Origin: Arenibacter algicola
Lineage (GTDB): Bacteria; Bacteroidota; Bacteroidia; Flavobacteriales; Flavobacteriaceae
Assembly (NCBI RefSeq): GCF_018860365.1
Contig: NZ_JAHKPO010000016.1
Coordinates: forward strand, 274 to 64,273
DNA: 64,000 nt
Direction: 5' to 3'
Shown here: piece after piece, positions 62,520 to 64,000 of the stretch
Layout of the letters: each line of letters begins with the position of its first letter
Position numbering within the stretch: the first letter of the stretch is position 1
Translations under genes and position numbers: made by a program
The notes under the pieces: model-generated
The model's database searches: none
Seen by the model: only the letters and a program-made list of their open reading frames with translations
Told to the model about the DNA's origin: nothing

Positions 62520-62981
62520 TTATTTTGTCCTGACCGAATCTGGAACCAAGCCAGAATAGTCACCACCGTTTCTAATTACATCCCTAACAATGGAAGAACT
62601 AATGTAGGATTTGCCCGAGGAGGTCAGCAAGAATACGGTTTCTATTTCGGAAAGCTTACGATTGGTATGGGCTATTGCCTTTTCAAATTCGAAATCTCCT
62701 GGATTTCTAAGGCCTCTTAGTATAAAGCTTGCGTTAACTTTCTTGCAAAAGTCAACCGTTAGCCCCTGATAAGTTAGAACGGTTATTTGTGGTTCATCCT
62801 TAAAAGCCTCGGAAATAAATCTTTTGCGCTCTTCGAGCGTGAACATGTATTTTTTATCGGTATTTACCCCTATGGCTATGATCAGTTCATCAAAAAGGGT
62901 TATTCCCCTTTTTATAATGTCATAATGCCCTAAGGTCAAGGGATCAAAAGAACCTGGAAAGATGGCACGTCTTTTCTTCAT
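62520..62981 (-). CDS. coaD: Pantetheine-phosphate adenylyltransferase
   Basis: This 153-residue protein has the nucleotidyltransferase motif GSFDPLTLGHYDII near 10-23 (T/HxGH) and ISSSIVRDVIRNGGD near the C-terminus. It transfers AMP to 4'-phosphopantetheine in coenzyme A synthesis. It is downstream of ddl on the same strand, with 104 bp between them. Confidence 0.96.
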   Translation of the reverse strand: MKKRRAIFPGSFDPLTLGHYDIIKRGITLFDELIIAIGVNTDKKYMFTLEERKRFISEAFKDEPQITVLTYQGLTVDFCKKVNASFILRGLRNPGDFEFEKAIAHTNRKLSEIETVFLLTSSGKSYISSSIVRDVIRNGGDYSGLVPDSVRTK

Positions 62982-63085
62982 TTTTGCAAAATTAAGGTTG
63001 TCTATTTCCAGTGGCCTAACATAAAGCCGGAAATAAAGGATTCTCTAAAATACCCATTCTATTGTAAGCGGGTATGGTTTTAAAA

Positions 63086-64000
63086 TTACTTATTTTCTCC
63101 CAAAGCTTCCCAAACGGCACTTTCAAAGAGTTCAGAAAGGGAAATACCTGCTATTTTGGCCTGCTGGGGCAATATACTTTCTGTGGTAAGGCCGGGTGTG
63201 GTATTCATTTCCAGCATAAAAGGCTCATCATTCACAAAAATGAATTCACTTCTAGAAAACCCTTTCATTTTTAAGACTTCATAGGCTTTTTGCGCTATTT
63301 GGCTCACCTTTTTCTCTTGTTCCTTTGTTATTCTTGCCGGTGTTATTTCTTGGGATTTGCCTTCGTATTTGGCTTCGTAATCAAAAAAATCGTTTTCAGA
63401 TACAATTTCGGTGATCGGCAATACTTTTGTCTCCCCTTTGTATTTGATAACCCCGACCGAAACCTCGGTTCCGTTTAAAAAGGATTCTATAAGTATTTCA
63501 TTGTCCTCTTTAAAGGCATTGTCAATGGCATTGAGCAATTCTTCTTTTTTGTAGACTTTGGAAATGCCAAAACTGCTTCCGGCCTTATTGGCTTTTACAA
63601 AACAGGGCAATCCTACTTTTGCTATTATCCCATCTTCGTCAATAGGGTCTCCAAAATTAATATAGTATGAAGGTGCCGACTTTATGCCATATGGTTTTAG
63701 AACGCTCAGCAGGTCACGTTTGTTAAAGGTCAAGGAGGCTTGGTAGTAATCGCAGGAAGTTTGCGGTATTCCAATCAGTTCAAAATAGGCCTGCATAAGG
63801 CCATCCTCCCCGGGTGAACCGTGAATTGCATTAAATACGCAATCGAATTTTATAATTTCGGTGGCTGTATCAACTGTAAAATCATGCCTATTAACAGGGT
63901 GTTCTTTTTGGTCAGCATCTACATAGACCCATTTGTTCTTAAAAATATGTATTCTATAGGCGTTGAATTTTTCTTTGTCCAAATAATCATATACTACACC
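63086..64000 (-). CDS. ddl: D-alanine-D-alanine ligase, N-terminus cut by window edge
   Basis: The visible 304 residues continue without a start to the window end; the first visible residues are GVVYDYLDKEKFNAY, fitting the family a few residues downstream of its N-terminus. ATP-grasp features: VFNAIHGSPGEDG, ELIGIPQTSCDYYQASLTFNKR, GLPCFVKANKAGSSFG, EILIESFLNGTEVSVG and the metal loop LEMNTTPGLTTES. It ligates two D-Ala for peptidoglycan. Confidence 0.95.
   Translation of the reverse strand, partial: GVVYDYLDKEKFNAYRIHIFKNKWVYVDADQKEHPVNRHDFTVDTATEIIKFDCVFNAIHGSPGEDGLMQAYFELIGIPQTSCDYYQASLTFNKRDLLSVLKPYGIKSAPSYYINFGDPIDEDGIIAKVGLPCFVKANKAGSSFGISKVYKKEELLNAIDNAFKEDNEILIESFLNGTEVSVGVIKYKGETKVLPITEIVSENDFFDYEAKYEGKSQEITPARITKEQEKKVSQIAQKAYEVLKMKGFSRSEFIFVNDEPFMLEMNTTPGLTTESILPQQAKIAGISLSELFESAVWEALGENK

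Overview
This window is an AT-rich chromosomal segment of a marine-type member of the Bacteroidota, most likely family Flavobacteriaceae. The evidence is the gene content (M1 peptidase next to a DUF6702-like protein, the rsfS-ftsH-LUD-cdsA-psd cluster, paired kynureninase and kynurenine monooxygenase, a second ClpP, CarboxypepD_reg-like secreted proteins), the Bacteroidota promoter signature TTTG-N19-TAnnTTTG at several starts, and heptamer/octamer intergenic repeats. I saw no rRNA, tRNA, CRISPR array, transposase or phage gene. Both ends cut genes: a long tail-fibre-like secreted protein at the left and ddl at the right.

Layout. 1-2.4 kb: a large secreted repeat protein on the minus strand, cut by the window edge. 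2.6-3.3 kb: pepE. 3.3-7.06 kb: two paralogous secreted proteins embedded in noncoding DNA rich in hairpins, 7-8 bp tandem repeats and a roughly 400 bp tandem duplication. 7.06-18.2 kb: DUF6702-like protein and M1 peptidase, tatA and a PAP2 phosphatase, an O-methyltransferase, a GNAT, kynU, an MFS transporter, a lipoprotein, a ClpP paralogue and kmo. 18.2-25.4 kb: a zinc-ribbon-type coiled coil that has lost its cysteines, NIF3, lpxK, a TPR hybrid histidine kinase coupled to gap, and lipA. 25.6-30.4 kb: two ECF sigma factors, one with an RskA-like anti-sigma factor, then murB and an aminotransferase. 30.5-37.3 kb: an aspartyl protease with a PDZ domain, a DUF1573 protein, valS, a Gfo/Idh/MocA oxidoreductase and a CDP-alcohol phosphatidyltransferase.

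37.4-46.3 kb is the most distinctive region: a compact one-direction run of eight genes. It holds a LacI regulator preceded by two operator-like palindromes, a DUF6807 lipoprotein, two Tat-signal Gfo/Idh/MocA oxidoreductases, a DUF1080 protein (3-keto-glycoside hydrolase type), a NagA-like deacetylase with an export signal, an NRAMP-fold transporter without the canonical metal-binding residues, and NagB. It reads as a catabolic system for an amino-sugar-containing glycoside that proceeds through an oxidised (3-keto) intermediate outside the cytoplasm. No glycoside hydrolase, SusC/D pair or sugar kinase accompanies it.

46.3-64 kb: a HopJ-family protein, a secreted unknown, an unusual SDR with a zinc-ribbon, a sterol-desaturase-family hydroxylase, the rsfS-ftsH-LUD-cdsA-psd-ACBP operon, birA, pyrE with a divergent NUDIX gene, an M14 peptidase, a PAS histidine kinase with its response regulator, coaD and ddl.
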